Numbered from the stretch's first letter, positions 52,403 through 61,876 are shown. The stretch: DNA of 64,000 nucleotides from Labilithrix sp. (GCA_019637195.1 JAHBWA010000023.1:1-64000), one strand, 5' to 3'. Notes: generated by a model not told the origin, from the sequence alone. Program-made: numbers and translations.

Positions 52403-53532
52403 TTCACTCCTCCCGTCGCCGCGTGTCGCTCGGCCAGCGTGCTCAGGTACGCCCGCTTCGCCTCGAGCTGAATCGCCTCGAGGGTCAGAACGGCGAGCAC
52501 ATGCGGTTTCTTCGGCGCGTCGAGCGCCTCGATCGATGCTCGGTCAATCGCGATGCGTTCGATCTCCTGGTCGATGACGCGCACCTGGGCCTTCGCCTTC
52601 TCGGCGCTCGCCCTCAGCTCCGACATCAGGCGCTCGATCTGCTGGCGCATCTCGTACCGCGCGTTGCGCAGCTCGGCGGCGCGCGCGCTCACGGCTCGAC
52701 GCTCCGCGCCGACGTGGAAGATGCCGCCGAAGTTGTACGCCAGCTCGGCGACCGCGAACGCGTCGATGGGACCGTTCATCGTGGCGCCGCCCCGCACGTC
52801 GAGCTTCCACGGCTGGAGGTTTCGCACGTGCGCGACGCTCTCCTCGTGCGCCACGGAGCGCGACTCGTACGCCTGGAGCGCCTCGGCGAGCGACTCCGGC
52901 TCCCCGTCGCGCCGCTTCTTCAGGACCTCGATCTCGAGGTCGACCTCGGCGATTCGCCGCTCGATCTCGAAGGCGCGGCGCCGGAGCTCGTGCACCTCGA
53001 GCAGCGTCTCGACGCCGGCGGCGAAGCGCGCCTCGACGTCGCGCACGAGGCCATCGACGACCGACCGCTGCGAGTGGAGGTAGTCCGACTCGCGCTCGAG
53101 CGCCGGGCGACGACCGATGTCGCCGCGATGGATCATCGTCTCTTGCAGCGCGGCGGCCGTCTCCTGGCGACGGCAATCGGTCCTCGCCGCGTCGAGCACG
53201 CCGAGCCCGCGGTAGATGTCGACCAGCCCGAGGCTCATCGCGGCGCGCGGCTGCACGCCCGAGCCCACCTGCATGCCGGTCACGTCCGCGACGCCCGACG
53301 CCGGGTAGCGGATCACCTGCGCGTGCAGCGTGGGCGCGAAGAGCAAGGCCGCCTCCCCCTCCGCGCGGGCGGTCACCTTGCGGCAGTAGTCGTTGGCCTC
53401 TTCTGCGCGGGCTGCGCGCGACGACCCGCAGAGCGCGGCGAACAGCACGACCATCGCCGTGAACATGCGCTTGGGGCGGCTCGAGCGAGCCGCGCGGGTT
53501 GCCATCCTCGATTCCCCCATCGTCTTGTTCAT
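52399..53532 (-). CDS. TolC-like outer-membrane factor
   Basis: 377 residues; GAGGG precedes the ATG. The signal peptide ends A-R-A-E. The mature protein is largely long helices (about 130-230 and 300-370) with two short strand regions, the pattern of outer-membrane efflux proteins but shorter than TolC (471). The first gene of the operon. It would provide the exit channel for the polysaccharide made by the synthase. Confidence 0.72.
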   Translation of the reverse strand: MNKTMGESRMATRAARSSRPKRMFTAMVVLFAALCGSSRAARAEEANDYCRKVTARAEGEAALLFAPTLHAQVIRYPASGVADVTGMQVGSGVQPRAAMSLGLVDIYRGLGVLDAARTDCRRQETAAALQETMIHRGDIGRRPALERESDYLHSQRSVVDGLVRDVEARFAAGVETLLEVHELRRRAFEIERRIAEVDLEIEVLKKRRDGEPESLAEALQAYESRSVAHEESVAHVRNLQPWKLDVRGGATMNGPIDAFAVAELAYNFGGIFHVGAERRAVSARAAELRNARYEMRQQIERLMSELRASAEKAKAQVRVIDQEIERIAIDRASIEALDAPKKPHVLAVLTLEAIQLEAKRAYLSTLAERHAATGGVK

Positions 53533-53757
53533 TCGTGACCCTCTCGCCTCCGCGGGGCTCGACTCCGACCGCGCCGAGAACCACATGCCGAGTCGCGGTC
53601 TTTCACCATCCGTGCCCGCGCGAGCGTCAGGACGATGACGACAGCGCGAGCGCGCGCGCCGACCTCGGGGGCGGCGGCGGCGCCAGACGGCTCCGCGGGT
53701 CGTGCGAATGTCACCGCCGCCGACTGGCCGAACGCGGGGGCTGGCCGTTAGCCGCTC

Positions 53758-54699
53758 ATGATGGATCGCTCCTCTGCTCGGCGAGCTGCCGAGCTCGTCA
53801 TCGCCTTGACGACGGCGCTCTTCGCGCCGGCCTGCCACTGCACGCACCCCGTCCGCGAAGGCTCCGAGCCGCGCACGAGCATCGCCGCCGCGGAGCCCCC
53901 TGAGCCGGAGGGCGACGCCGAGCGTGCCCTCACCGTGCCGGAGCGCGCGCGCGGGATGTGGGTGTGGGGGACGAAACGCCGGCTCGACGACCCGGACGGC
54001 GCGAGCTCACTGCTCGAGACGATCCGCGTGGCCGAGCTCACCGAGGTGTACGTCTCGCTGAACCAGGACGTGCTCGACGATCCGCGCCTGCCCGCGCTGC
54101 TCGACGCGATCGCCGCGCGCGGCGTGCGGATCGAGGCGCTCGCGGGCGAGGCGTCGTGGAGCCGACCCGACAAGCTCGCCGCCGTGCTCGCCGTCGTCGA
54201 CGCGGTCGCGACCTACAACGCGGCCCACGCCACGCGCTTCGCCGGGCTGCACTTCGACATCGAGCCCCATCAGCTCCCGGAGAATCGGAACGATCACGCG
54301 TTCGTCCCCGCCCTGGCCAGCGCCCTGCGCGCCGCGCGGGAGCGCGCCGCCGGGGCCGGGCTGACGGTGAGCGCGGACCTCCCCCGCTTCGCGCTGGCGG
54401 AGCACGGGCCGCTCTTCGCCGAGGCCGTCCAGCGCCCGTTCCTCATGCTCTACGAGCTCCGCGATCGGAGCCCCGAGGCGCTCGCGCGGCAGAGCCGACG
54501 CATCCTCGACGACACCTACCGCGGCGCCAGCCCCGCCCTCCGCGGCCGGCTCGTCGTCGCCGTTCGCATGGAGGATTACCCGTCGAATGTCGATGAGGTG
54601 GTGCGCGCGCTCGACGCCGCACACATCGGCGACAGCCGCTACGGCGGCTCGGCGGTGCACGACGAGGCGAAGTACCGCGCGGCTTCGACGAATCGATGA
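53758..54699 (+). CDS. Glycosidase-like TIM-barrel lipoprotein
   Basis: 313 residues. Signal peptide with A-P-A-C as lipobox. From about residue 65: R-G-M-W-V-W-G-T-K, V-Y-V-S-L-N, I-E-A-L-A-G-E-A-S-W and F-A-G-L-H-F-D-I-E-P-H-Q-L, a barrel with a D-x-E pair on strand 4 as in GH18-type and related hydrolases. It is divergent from the polysaccharide operon, and such operons often carry a polymer-trimming hydrolase. Specific activity unknown. Confidence 0.65.
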   Translation: MMDRSSARRAAELVIALTTALFAPACHCTHPVREGSEPRTSIAAAEPPEPEGDAERALTVPERARGMWVWGTKRRLDDPDGASSLLETIRVAELTEVYVSLNQDVLDDPRLPALLDAIAARGVRIEALAGEASWSRPDKLAAVLAVVDAVATYNAAHATRFAGLHFDIEPHQLPENRNDHAFVPALASALRAARERAAGAGLTVSADLPRFALAEHGPLFAEAVQRPFLMLYELRDRSPEALARQSRRILDDTYRGASPALRGRLVVAVRMEDYPSNVDEVVRALDAAHIGDSRYGGSAVHDEAKYRAASTNR

Positions 54700-54888
54700 C
54701 GGCGGCGTCAGAGCCCTGACGCTCGCGCGCGGCGTCGCCTCGTGGGTAGTTTCACTACACGCCCCGCCGCCGCCTCGGCACCGCGCCTCGCGCCGCGAAG
54801 TGAGAGGCCCAGCCCGAGGCGCCTGGGCGCCGCGAGACGCCAGGGCTTGACGGCCCGCTGGGGTAGCGGCAAATGCCCTCCACAAGCC

Positions 54889-55809
54889 ATGCTCTCCGAC
54901 ACCGTCAAGACGCAGCTCGACGAGCTCATCAAGAAGAACAAGGTCCTGCTCTTCATGAAGGGCAACAAGCACTTCCCCCAGTGCGGGTTCTCTTCGCAGG
55001 TCGTGCAGATCCTGAAGCAGACCGGAGTGAAGTTCGAGACGGTGAACGTCCTGCAGGACGCCGCCGTCCGCGACGGCATCAAGGAGTACTCGAGCTGGCC
55101 CACGATCCCGCAGCTCTACGTCGACGGCGAGTTCATCGGCGGGTGCGACATCGTGAAGGAGATGTACGCCGCGGGCGATCTCCAGAAGAAGCTCGGCGTG
55201 GAGGACAAGCCCGTCGCGCCCCCGAAGGTCACCCTCGACGAAGGCGCCGTGAAGGCGATCAAGGGCGCGGACGAGGGCAACGGCGACGTCCTCCGCCTCG
55301 AGATCGGCCCGCAGTTCCAGTACGACCTCTACTTCGGCCCGAAGAAGCCGGGCGACATCGAGGTCGTGACCGGCGGCGTCACCGTCTGCTTCGACAAGCA
55401 GAGCGCGCAGAAGGCCGACGGCCTCTCCGTCTCGTGGGTCGAGACCCCGGACGGCGGCGCCTTCCGCATCGACAACCCGAACGAGCCCGCGCGGGTGAAG
55501 AGCCTCTCGGCGCCGGAGCTGAAGAAGTGGATCGACGACGGCAAGGCGTTCGAGCTGTTCGACGTCCGCACCGACGAGGAGCGCGCCATCGCCAAGGTCG
55601 ATCGCGCCCGCGCGCTCGACGACGACGGCGAGAAGGCGTTGCTCGCGCTCGACAAGGACACGCCGCTCGTCTTCATGTGCCACCACGGCATGCGGAGCCG
55701 CAACGCCGCCGAGCGGATCCTCCGCGAAGGCTTCAAGCAGGTCTACAACCTCGAAGGCGGCATCGACGCCTGGTCCCAGAAGGTCGACGCGGCGGTACCC
55801 CGCTACTGA
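54889..55809 (+). CDS. Monothiol glutaredoxin / IscA-like / rhodanese fusion
   Basis: 306 residues. About 1-105 is a Grx4-type monothiol glutaredoxin with C-G-F-S and W-P-T-I-P-Q-L-Y-V-D-G-E-F-I-G-G. About 110-205 resembles an A-type iron-sulfur carrier (V-T-L-D-E-G-A-V-K-A-I ... D-N-P-N-E-P) but lacks all three ligand cysteines. About 210-305 is rhodanese with the active-site cysteine in F-M-C-H-H-G-M-R-S-R-N. The next gene is BolA, the known glutaredoxin partner. Likely an iron-sulfur trafficking or sulfur-redox protein. Confidence 0.88.
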   Translation: MLSDTVKTQLDELIKKNKVLLFMKGNKHFPQCGFSSQVVQILKQTGVKFETVNVLQDAAVRDGIKEYSSWPTIPQLYVDGEFIGGCDIVKEMYAAGDLQKKLGVEDKPVAPPKVTLDEGAVKAIKGADEGNGDVLRLEIGPQFQYDLYFGPKKPGDIEVVTGGVTVCFDKQSAQKADGLSVSWVETPDGGAFRIDNPNEPARVKSLSAPELKKWIDDGKAFELFDVRTDEERAIAKVDRARALDDDGEKALLALDKDTPLVFMCHHGMRSRNAAERILREGFKQVYNLEGGIDAWSQKVDAAVPRY

Positions 55810-55823
55810 TCGGCGCGAGCACC

Positions 55824-56060
55824 ATGAGCGACACCAAGGAATCGATCCGCGCCGCCATCCTCGAGAAGATCCCGGACGCCGACGTCGTCGTCGACGCCGG
55901 GAGCGGCGGGCACTTCACCATCCAGGTCGTCTCACCCGTCTTTTCGGGCAAGAACATGGTCGAGAGCCAGCGCCTGGTCTACGGCGCGATCGCCCACCTG
56001 ATGAAGGGCGACGCGGCCCCGGTCCACGCCATCGACAAGCTCACGACGAAGGCGCCGTAG
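55824..56060 (+). CDS. bolA: BolA-family protein
   Basis: 78 residues, 14 nt after the glutaredoxin fusion. I-P-D-A-D-V-V-V-D, G-H-F-T-I-Q-V-V-S-P-V-F-S-G-K-N-M-V-E-S-Q-R-L-V-Y and H-A-I-D-K-L-T match BolA, with the invariant C-terminal histidine. BolA and monothiol glutaredoxins bind a 2Fe-2S cluster together. Confidence 0.9.
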   Translation: MSDTKESIRAAILEKIPDADVVVDAGSGGHFTIQVVSPVFSGKNMVESQRLVYGAIAHLMKGDAAPVHAIDKLTTKAP

Positions 56061-56103
56061 GCGGCCGAGCTCCCACGTACAGGCGCTTCGCGGCGAGCGC
56101 CGC

Positions 56104-56200
56104 GTGACCCCGGCGGCGCCGGCGTGATCCCGACGGCGACGGCGTGATCCCGGCGGCGTCGGCACCCCGGCGGCGTCGGCGTGATCCCGGCAGCGCGCGG
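56104..56200. repeat. 20-bp tandem repeats between convergent genes
   Basis: Units of the form gtgatcccggcggcgtcggc at 56104, 56124, 56144 and 56181, with a shorter 17-base copy at 56164. Non-coding. Confidence 0.75.
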
Positions 56201-56206
56201 CGCGGA

Positions 56207-56959
56207 CTACTCGTCGTTCGCGACGGCCGGGGGCTTTACGCGCGGCGGAGGCTTCGGCGGATGCGGGTTCGCGCGGAGGGCCCCCATGACGTGCTTCGGC
56301 GCGACGGCGCGATCGTCCTGGAGCCCGTCCCCCGCGGTCGCCGTGGTGGGCGGGGGCGGCAGCGCGTGCGGCGGCGCCTCGACGGACGCCTCGCCCATCG
56401 TCACCTCCACCACCGGCGCCACGGCGCCCTGGGTGGAGCGGCACGTCTCGCGCGTGAGCATCGACGTCGCCGCGAACGCCATCGCGCCGGCGCCGGCGAC
56501 GGCGAGCGCGATCTTCTTCCGGCGCTTCTTCTTCACGCCGACGGGGCAGTCCTCGGTGAGGATCGTGCCGTCGGCGCGCTGGTAGAAGCGAACGCACAGC
56601 TCGCCGCCCGCGCGCTCCTGGAGCAAGCGCTCCGCGTCCTCGCGCGGCATCGCCGACAGGTTGTAGACGTTCTTCGAGCAGCTCAGGCAGAAGCGCACGC
56701 GCTCGTCGCCGAGCATCTCGTCCCAGCTCGCGGTGCACGGGCTCGCCACGCGGACCTGATCGAGCATCGGCAGCGAGCGTCTGCCGTTGCCGGCGCCGAG
56801 CTTCTCCGCGATCGCCTCGAGCTCGCGCTCGAGCTCCTGCTCGCGGGAGCGAAGACCGTCGAGGTGGGAGGTCTCCGCTTTCAGCTGCGCGATCTCGCGC
56901 TCGAGCGTCTCTTTGCGTTCGCGCAGCGCATCGGTCTCGTTCCGGTAGGGCGACGTCAC
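56207..56959 (-). CDS. Coiled-coil protein with CxxC domain and membrane helix
   Basis: 250 residues from a GTG at 56959. Coiled coil at 8-55. Residues about 68-140 carry C-T-A-S-W-D-E-M, F-C-L-S-C-S-K-N-V-Y-N-L-S-A-M, L-C-V-R-F-Y-Q-R-A-D-G and E-D-C-P-V-G, a cysteine-bearing module I associate with myxobacterial proteins. Then a basic stretch, one helix (about 150-168) and a Pro-rich tail. Function unknown. Confidence 0.72.
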   Translation of the reverse strand: MTSPYRNETDALRERKETLEREIAQLKAETSHLDGLRSREQELERELEAIAEKLGAGNGRRSLPMLDQVRVASPCTASWDEMLGDERVRFCLSCSKNVYNLSAMPREDAERLLQERAGGELCVRFYQRADGTILTEDCPVGVKKKRRKKIALAVAGAGAMAFAATSMLTRETCRSTQGAVAPVVEVTMGEASVEAPPHALPPPPTTATAGDGLQDDRAVAPKHVMGALRANPHPPKPPPRVKPPAVANDE

Positions 56960-57132
56960 GGTCCCGGTTAGACGGACGCCCGCGCGGAACGATCTCCGCT
57001 CGCGGCGAAGATCGTCGCGGGGCGATCATCCCGCGCGATCTCGACGAGATGCACCTCGACCGCGCGCTCGCACACCGTGGCGGCGGAGGGCGCAGGCCTC
57101 CTACCTCTGGACGCTCGCCGAGAACCGGACGC

Positions 57133-58944
57133 TCAAGGAGAGGCGGAGAGCTCCGCCGTCGTCTCCGCGTACATCGACTCGATCTCGACCTTGTACTTCT
57201 CGTTCACGACCTTGCGCTTCACCTTCATCGTCGGCGTGAGCTCCCCGCCGTCGATCGTGAACTCGTTCGGTACGACGACGAACTTCTTGATGGTCTGGAC
57301 GCGCGCCAGCTTCCCGTTCAGCTCGTCGATCTGCTTCTGCAGGTGCTTGCGGAACGCGCCGCACTTCGCGGCCTCGGCGATCGTCGTCGCCGCGCTGCCG
57401 GCCGCCTCGGCCTCCGTCTGGACGCGCTCGGGATCGAGCGTCACGAGCGCGGCGAGGTACTTCTTGCGATCGCCGACGACGACCGCCTGGCCGACGACCG
57501 GGATCGACTTGAGCTGCCCCTCGAGCACCTGCGGCGCGATGTTCTCTCCGCCCGCCGTGATGAGCAGGTCCTTCTTCCGGTCGGTGATCTGGAGGAAGCC
57601 GTCCTTGTCGAGCGTGCCGATATCGCCCGAGTGCAGCCACCCGTCGTCGTCGAGCGCGCTCTTCGTCGCCTCGGGATCCTTGAGGTAACCCTTGAAGACG
57701 TGCTTGCCGCGCATGCAGACCTCGCCGTCCTCGGCGATCTTGAGCTCGGCGCCGGGGAGGACGACGCCGCACTTGCCGGTGCGGTAGTCGTCGGGCGGCG
57801 AGTAGGTCGCGGGGCCGGTGCACTCGCTCATCCCGTAGACCTCGAGGATCGGGACGCCGAGCGAGAGGAAGAACTCGAGCGTGTCCTTCGAGATCGGCGC
57901 CGCGCTCGTCACGCAGACGCGCGCGCGGTCGAGCCCGAGGCGCTGCCGCACCTTGTCGAAGACGACCTTCTTCGCGACCGGGTAGAGGAGCGGACGCGCC
58001 TCGCCGCGCTGCTCGGCGTAGCCGGCCCGCAGCCCCACCTTGCGCGCCCAGGCGGCGATCTTCTTCCGGAGCGGCGGCGCCGACGCGCCGGCGGCGACCA
58101 TCTTCGCCTGGATCTTCTCCCAGACGCGCGGCACGCCGAGGAACACCGTGGGGCGGACCTCCACGAGCGCCTCGCCGAGCTTCTCGAGGCTCTCCGCGAA
58201 GTAGAGGAGCGAGCCCATCGCCATCGGTCCGTGGACCGAGAGCATCTGCTCGGCGATGTGGCTGAGCGGCAGGTAGCTGACCGTCACCTCGTTCGGCCCG
58301 AAGTCGAGGGCCGAGAGGACCGCCTTCGCCGTCCACACGAGGTTCGTGTGCGAGATCATCACGGCCTTCGGATCGCCCGTGGTGCCCGACGTGTAGATGA
58401 GGGTGCAGACGTCGTCCGGCTCCTGCGCGGCGATGCGCGCGTCAAGCTCGCTCTCCGGCGTCTCGTCGCCCAGCGCGAGCAGCTCGTCCCACCCGAGCAC
58501 GCGGACGCGACCGCGCGTCGCCTCGGTCGGACGCCCCAGCATCTGCACGACGACCTCGAGGTGCGGCATCCGCTCTTGCTCGGCGACGAACTTGTCGACC
58601 TGCGCGGCCGTGTCCGCGAAGGCGACCTTGGCCTCGCAGTGGTCGGTGATGTAGCGCACCTGCTCGGGCGTGTTCGTCGTGTAGATGCCCGCGGGCACGG
58701 CGCCCGCGAGGATCGCGCCGACGTCGGCGATGAGCCACTCGGGGCTGTTGTAGCCGATGATCGAGATGCCCTTGCCGGCCGCGACGCCGAGGCCGACGAG
58801 CGCGCGGCCGACGCGACGCGCATCGCGCTGGTAGGCGCTCCAGGTCGTCGTGCGCCAGCTGCCGTCGCGCTTCACGCGGAGCGCAGGCCGGTCTCCGTAG
58901 CGCTTCGCCGTCTCCCCCAGGACCTCGTGGACCATCATCGCCAT
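57133..58944 (-). CDS. Long-chain acyl-CoA synthetase (AMP-forming)
   Basis: 603 residues, usual for FadD15-like enzymes. Y-T-S-G-T-T-G-D-P-K-A-V-M is the ATP-binding motif, Y-G-M-S-E-C-T-G-P and D-G-W-L-H-S-G-D-I-G-T-L follow, and L-T-P-T-M-K-V-K-R carries the catalytic lysine. It activates fatty acids to acyl-CoA and could feed the WS/DGAT encoded at 35226. A TATACT lies about 8 nt before the start but no good -35 was found. Confidence 0.9.
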   Translation of the reverse strand: MAMMVHEVLGETAKRYGDRPALRVKRDGSWRTTTWSAYQRDARRVGRALVGLGVAAGKGISIIGYNSPEWLIADVGAILAGAVPAGIYTTNTPEQVRYITDHCEAKVAFADTAAQVDKFVAEQERMPHLEVVVQMLGRPTEATRGRVRVLGWDELLALGDETPESELDARIAAQEPDDVCTLIYTSGTTGDPKAVMISHTNLVWTAKAVLSALDFGPNEVTVSYLPLSHIAEQMLSVHGPMAMGSLLYFAESLEKLGEALVEVRPTVFLGVPRVWEKIQAKMVAAGASAPPLRKKIAAWARKVGLRAGYAEQRGEARPLLYPVAKKVVFDKVRQRLGLDRARVCVTSAAPISKDTLEFFLSLGVPILEVYGMSECTGPATYSPPDDYRTGKCGVVLPGAELKIAEDGEVCMRGKHVFKGYLKDPEATKSALDDDGWLHSGDIGTLDKDGFLQITDRKKDLLITAGGENIAPQVLEGQLKSIPVVGQAVVVGDRKKYLAALVTLDPERVQTEAEAAGSAATTIAEAAKCGAFRKHLQKQIDELNGKLARVQTIKKFVVVPNEFTIDGGELTPTMKVKRKVVNEKYKVEIESMYAETTAELSASP

Positions 58945-59065
58945 GGCGGCGAAGTATAGGCGTCTCGATCGGCGCAGGCCCGTTCAAACGTCGCGCGCGA
59001 GCGAGCGTGACGCTCCGCGTCGTCGCCGCGCGCTCCGCGTCCGAAGGCGCCCTCGCGAGGATGCG

Positions 59066-59887
59066 CTACTCGGACGTCGCGCGCGACGCCTCGGCGACGG
59101 CGAAGCGCTCGTCGAGCCGAGCCTCGAGCGCTCGCGCGTCCTCGAGCACGAGCTCGACGGCGGCGGCCAGCTGGGTGACGACGACGTCCACCCCGCGGTC
59201 AAGCGACGCGAGCGCGCCCAGGCTCGCCGCGATCTCACCCTCGAGCTCGTCGAAGTGGAAGTTCTTCGCCTCCTCGATGCGCCAGCGGTACGTCGCCCAA
59301 TCCGGCTCCTTCGCGCAGAGCCCGAGCGCGAGGTGCTCGAGGGCGCGCACCACCGCGAAGAGCCACGCGTAGGCGCCGCGAAGGTACTCCGCCAGCGGCG
59401 CGTCCGGCAGGAACGCGGGCTGAACGTTGCGGGACACCGCGGCGAGGTGCAACACCGCGAGGGCGTCGCGGACGTCGCCGAGGTCGCGGACGCGAGCCTC
59501 GAGGCTCCGGAGCGCGGCGGCCGCCGGCGCAGCATGCGGGCGCGCGCCGGATGGCGGCGCCCCGGCGCCCGCGCGGCCGCGTGAGAGATCGAGCGTCGTC
59601 CGCTCGAGGCACGCGAGCTTCATCGTGAGCGTCAGCTGGTCCTCGCACAGCTCGTCGAGGAGGTCCTGCGCCTCGAGCCACTCGACGTTCCCGGCAAGCT
59701 TGGACGGCGCGACGTCGACGACGCGCAGCCGGACGTGCGAGTCGCTTCTCCGGCGCGGCGCGTCATCGGGCCGAGCTTTCGCGTCGCGCGCACCGGGCGC
59801 GAAGGAGAGCGTCTTCGGGGTCGCGAGGAGCAACGGCTGAAACCCGTGACGTTTCGCCGTTCCGTACGTTGCGCGATCGTCTTGCAT
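59066..59887 (-). CDS. Hypothetical helical protein
   Basis: 273 residues. Predicted mostly helical from about residue 65 on, with a low-complexity Ala/Pro/Gly stretch at 105-125 and W-A-T-Y-R-W-R-I-E-E-A-K-N-F-H-F-D-E-L as the best-conserved-looking part. No signal peptide. Family not recognised. Confidence 0.6.
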   Translation of the reverse strand: MQDDRATYGTAKRHGFQPLLLATPKTLSFAPGARDAKARPDDAPRRRSDSHVRLRVVDVAPSKLAGNVEWLEAQDLLDELCEDQLTLTMKLACLERTTLDLSRGRAGAGAPPSGARPHAAPAAAALRSLEARVRDLGDVRDALAVLHLAAVSRNVQPAFLPDAPLAEYLRGAYAWLFAVVRALEHLALGLCAKEPDWATYRWRIEEAKNFHFDELEGEIAASLGALASLDRGVDVVVTQLAAAVELVLEDARALEARLDERFAVAEASRATSE

Positions 59888-60021
59888 CGAACCTCCAGCC
59901 CCTCTCGCTCTCCGTGTCCGCGGTTCCTACGCGCCGGGGTGCGACCTTCTCCCCTCGATTCGCCCGGGAGAGGTGGCCGATTCACGGCGCGGCTCCACAA
60001 TGTGAGGTGGAGGATGAAGTC

Positions 60022-60861
60022 TTGGACCTCCAGCATTCGATCACCAAAGCCTTTTCAGTCGCAGCGTTCTTCGGCCTGACCCTCGCTCCGCAGTCGCGCG
60101 GCGTCGCCGGCAGCGCGGGCCCGCTCCACGTCGCGGCGTCGCATACGCCGGCGGCGTCGGTCGGCACCGCCCAGCCCACGAGCAGCGCGGCCTCCAGCGG
60201 ACCGTGCGGCGAGCGCATGATCCTCGTCGAGGGAGACGCTTGTCCGTCCGCCGAGCAGGTCTGCTTGAAGTGGCTCGACCCGCCCCCGTACCAGAACCTG
60301 CGCTGCGGAGAGTACGCCAAGCCCGCCAAGTGCAAGGTGCCGCGCGTCCACCGTCGTTTCTGCATCGACCGCGAGGAGTTCGCCGAGCCGTCGTCGCCCG
60401 GTAGCGACGAGGTGATGCCGCGCGTGAACACGAGCTGGGGCGAGGCGAAGGCGCTGTGCGAGGCGCGCGGCGCGCGGCTCTGCAAGGAAGCGGAGTGGGA
60501 GTTCGCCTGCGAGGGCCCCGAGATGAGCCCGTACCCTTACGGCTGGAAGCGCGACTCCGAGATCTGCAACTTCGACAAGAAGAGCCTCGGCGGCGCGATG
60601 TCCAAGCTGAAAGACCTACGGGCCCCCGAGAGCGCCTACCCGGAGTGCCTGAGCCCCTTCGGTGTCCACAACATGGTCGGCAACGTCGACGAGTGGGTCG
60701 AGCGCGAACGGATGTCGCCGCCGAACCGATCGGCGCTGCGCGGCGGCTGGTGGCTGCCGGGTCGCAACCGCTGCCGCGCCGCGACGCTCGCGCACGGCGA
60801 GGACTACTCCGCCAAGCAGGTCGGCTTCCGCTGCTGCAAAGACGCGCAGGCCGCGCGCTGA
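60022..60861 (+). CDS. SUMF1/FGE-like exported protein
   Basis: 279 residues from a TTG preceded by GGAGG; a GTG at 60007 is an alternative. The signal peptide is followed by a Ser/Ala linker. C-I-D-R-E-E-F, V-N-T-S-W-G-E-A-K-A-L-C, R-L-C-K-E-A-E-W-E-F-A-C, N-M-V-G-N-V-D-E-W, L-R-G-G-W-W and G-F-R-C-C match the formylglycine-generating-enzyme fold. The copper-binding cysteine pair of true FGE is not seen, so it is probably a non-catalytic or differently acting member. Confidence 0.78.
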   Translation: MDLQHSITKAFSVAAFFGLTLAPQSRGVAGSAGPLHVAASHTPAASVGTAQPTSSAASSGPCGERMILVEGDACPSAEQVCLKWLDPPPYQNLRCGEYAKPAKCKVPRVHRRFCIDREEFAEPSSPGSDEVMPRVNTSWGEAKALCEARGARLCKEAEWEFACEGPEMSPYPYGWKRDSEICNFDKKSLGGAMSKLKDLRAPESAYPECLSPFGVHNMVGNVDEWVERERMSPPNRSALRGGWWLPGRNRCRAATLAHGEDYSAKQVGFRCCKDAQAAR

Positions 60862-60886
60862 CCCTCGCGTGGCGTGGTCGGCTCGG

Positions 60887-61858
60887 CTACGCGCGGAACT
60901 CGTTGAGGGGCGCGGGCGCCTTCACGAGCGCGTCGATGCGCTCGGCCTCCTCGTCGCGCCCGAGCTCGCGCATCGTCTGCGCGTAACGGCTCAGGTCCTC
61001 GGCGCCGATGACGCGCCGCTCGCGCTCCACGACCTCCATGACCTCGGACCACGCGCCTTCCTTGAGGAGCGCGACCACGTAGATGCGCAGCCCCACCTGC
61101 CGCAGCTCGGAGGAGCCCGCCGCCTCGAGCGCCGGCTTGAGGAGCCGGACCGCCTCCTTCGGCTCGCGCCGGTCGAGCGCGGCGTACCCCTGCTCGATCG
61201 CGTCGGCGAGCGTCTGGTCGACGCGGAGCTGGCCCGCCTGACGGAACGCCTGCACGTTCTGGAAGCCGAAGAGGACGCCGAGGTAGAGCACCCACCACTG
61301 CTTGTACTGCACCGCGAGGAGCGCGATGCCGGCGGCGATCGCGATCGAGAGCACGCGCGCGACCTTCTCGCCGTAACGCGGCGTGACGGCGCGGGCGATC
61401 GAGCGGAGGACGTTGCCGCCGTCGAGCGGGAGCATCGGCAGGAGATTGAAGATGCCCCAGCCGACGTTCACCCAGAGCAGCAGCCGCACCGCCTCACGCG
61501 CGAGCGGGTGGACCGGGTGGACGCCCGCAAACTGCGTCGCGACGACGACGAGCGCGAACGCGAAGCCCGCGAGCGGGCCCGCGAGGCTGATCGCGATGCT
61601 CTTGCCCGTCGTCATCTCGGCGCGCCCGCCGTTGAAGGACGTGAGCCCGCCCATACCGTGCAGCTCGATGCGCGGCGCGAGCCCGAACGCCTTGCCCGTC
61701 AGCGCGTGCCCGAGCTCGTGGATGACGACGGAGACGAGGACGATCGCCACCCAGAGCGCGAGCTTCGCGGGCTCCCGCTCGTTGAGCCCGAGCAGCAGCG
61801 CCATGAGGAAGAAGCTCCCCTGGATCCGGAGCGGAATGGAACCAAGCTTCAGCTCCAT
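60887..61858 (-). CDS. Site-2 protease family membrane metalloprotease (M50)
   Basis: 323 residues from ATG 61858 (a GTG three codons earlier is possible). Zinc motif H-E-L-G-H in helix 2 and N-L-L-P-M-L-P-L-D-G-G downstream are intact, with about six helices and a C-terminal TPR-like cytoplasmic part (A-L-D-R-R-E-P-K-E-A-V-R-L-L). It would cut membrane proteins within the bilayer. It follows a receiver gene by 18 nt. Confidence 0.85.
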   Translation of the reverse strand: MELKLGSIPLRIQGSFFLMALLLGLNEREPAKLALWVAIVLVSVVIHELGHALTGKAFGLAPRIELHGMGGLTSFNGGRAEMTTGKSIAISLAGPLAGFAFALVVVATQFAGVHPVHPLAREAVRLLLWVNVGWGIFNLLPMLPLDGGNVLRSIARAVTPRYGEKVARVLSIAIAAGIALLAVQYKQWWVLYLGVLFGFQNVQAFRQAGQLRVDQTLADAIEQGYAALDRREPKEAVRLLKPALEAAGSSELRQVGLRIYVVALLKEGAWSEVMEVVERERRVIGAEDLSRYAQTMRELGRDEEAERIDALVKAPAPLNEFRA

Positions 61859-61876
61859 CGCGGCCACAACACGCGG

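Noticed and set aside
53501..53760. Sigma-54-like GG-N10-GC strings near the polysaccharide operon and the glycosidase
   Set aside because: They lack TTGC-like bases or have distances to the start that do not fit.
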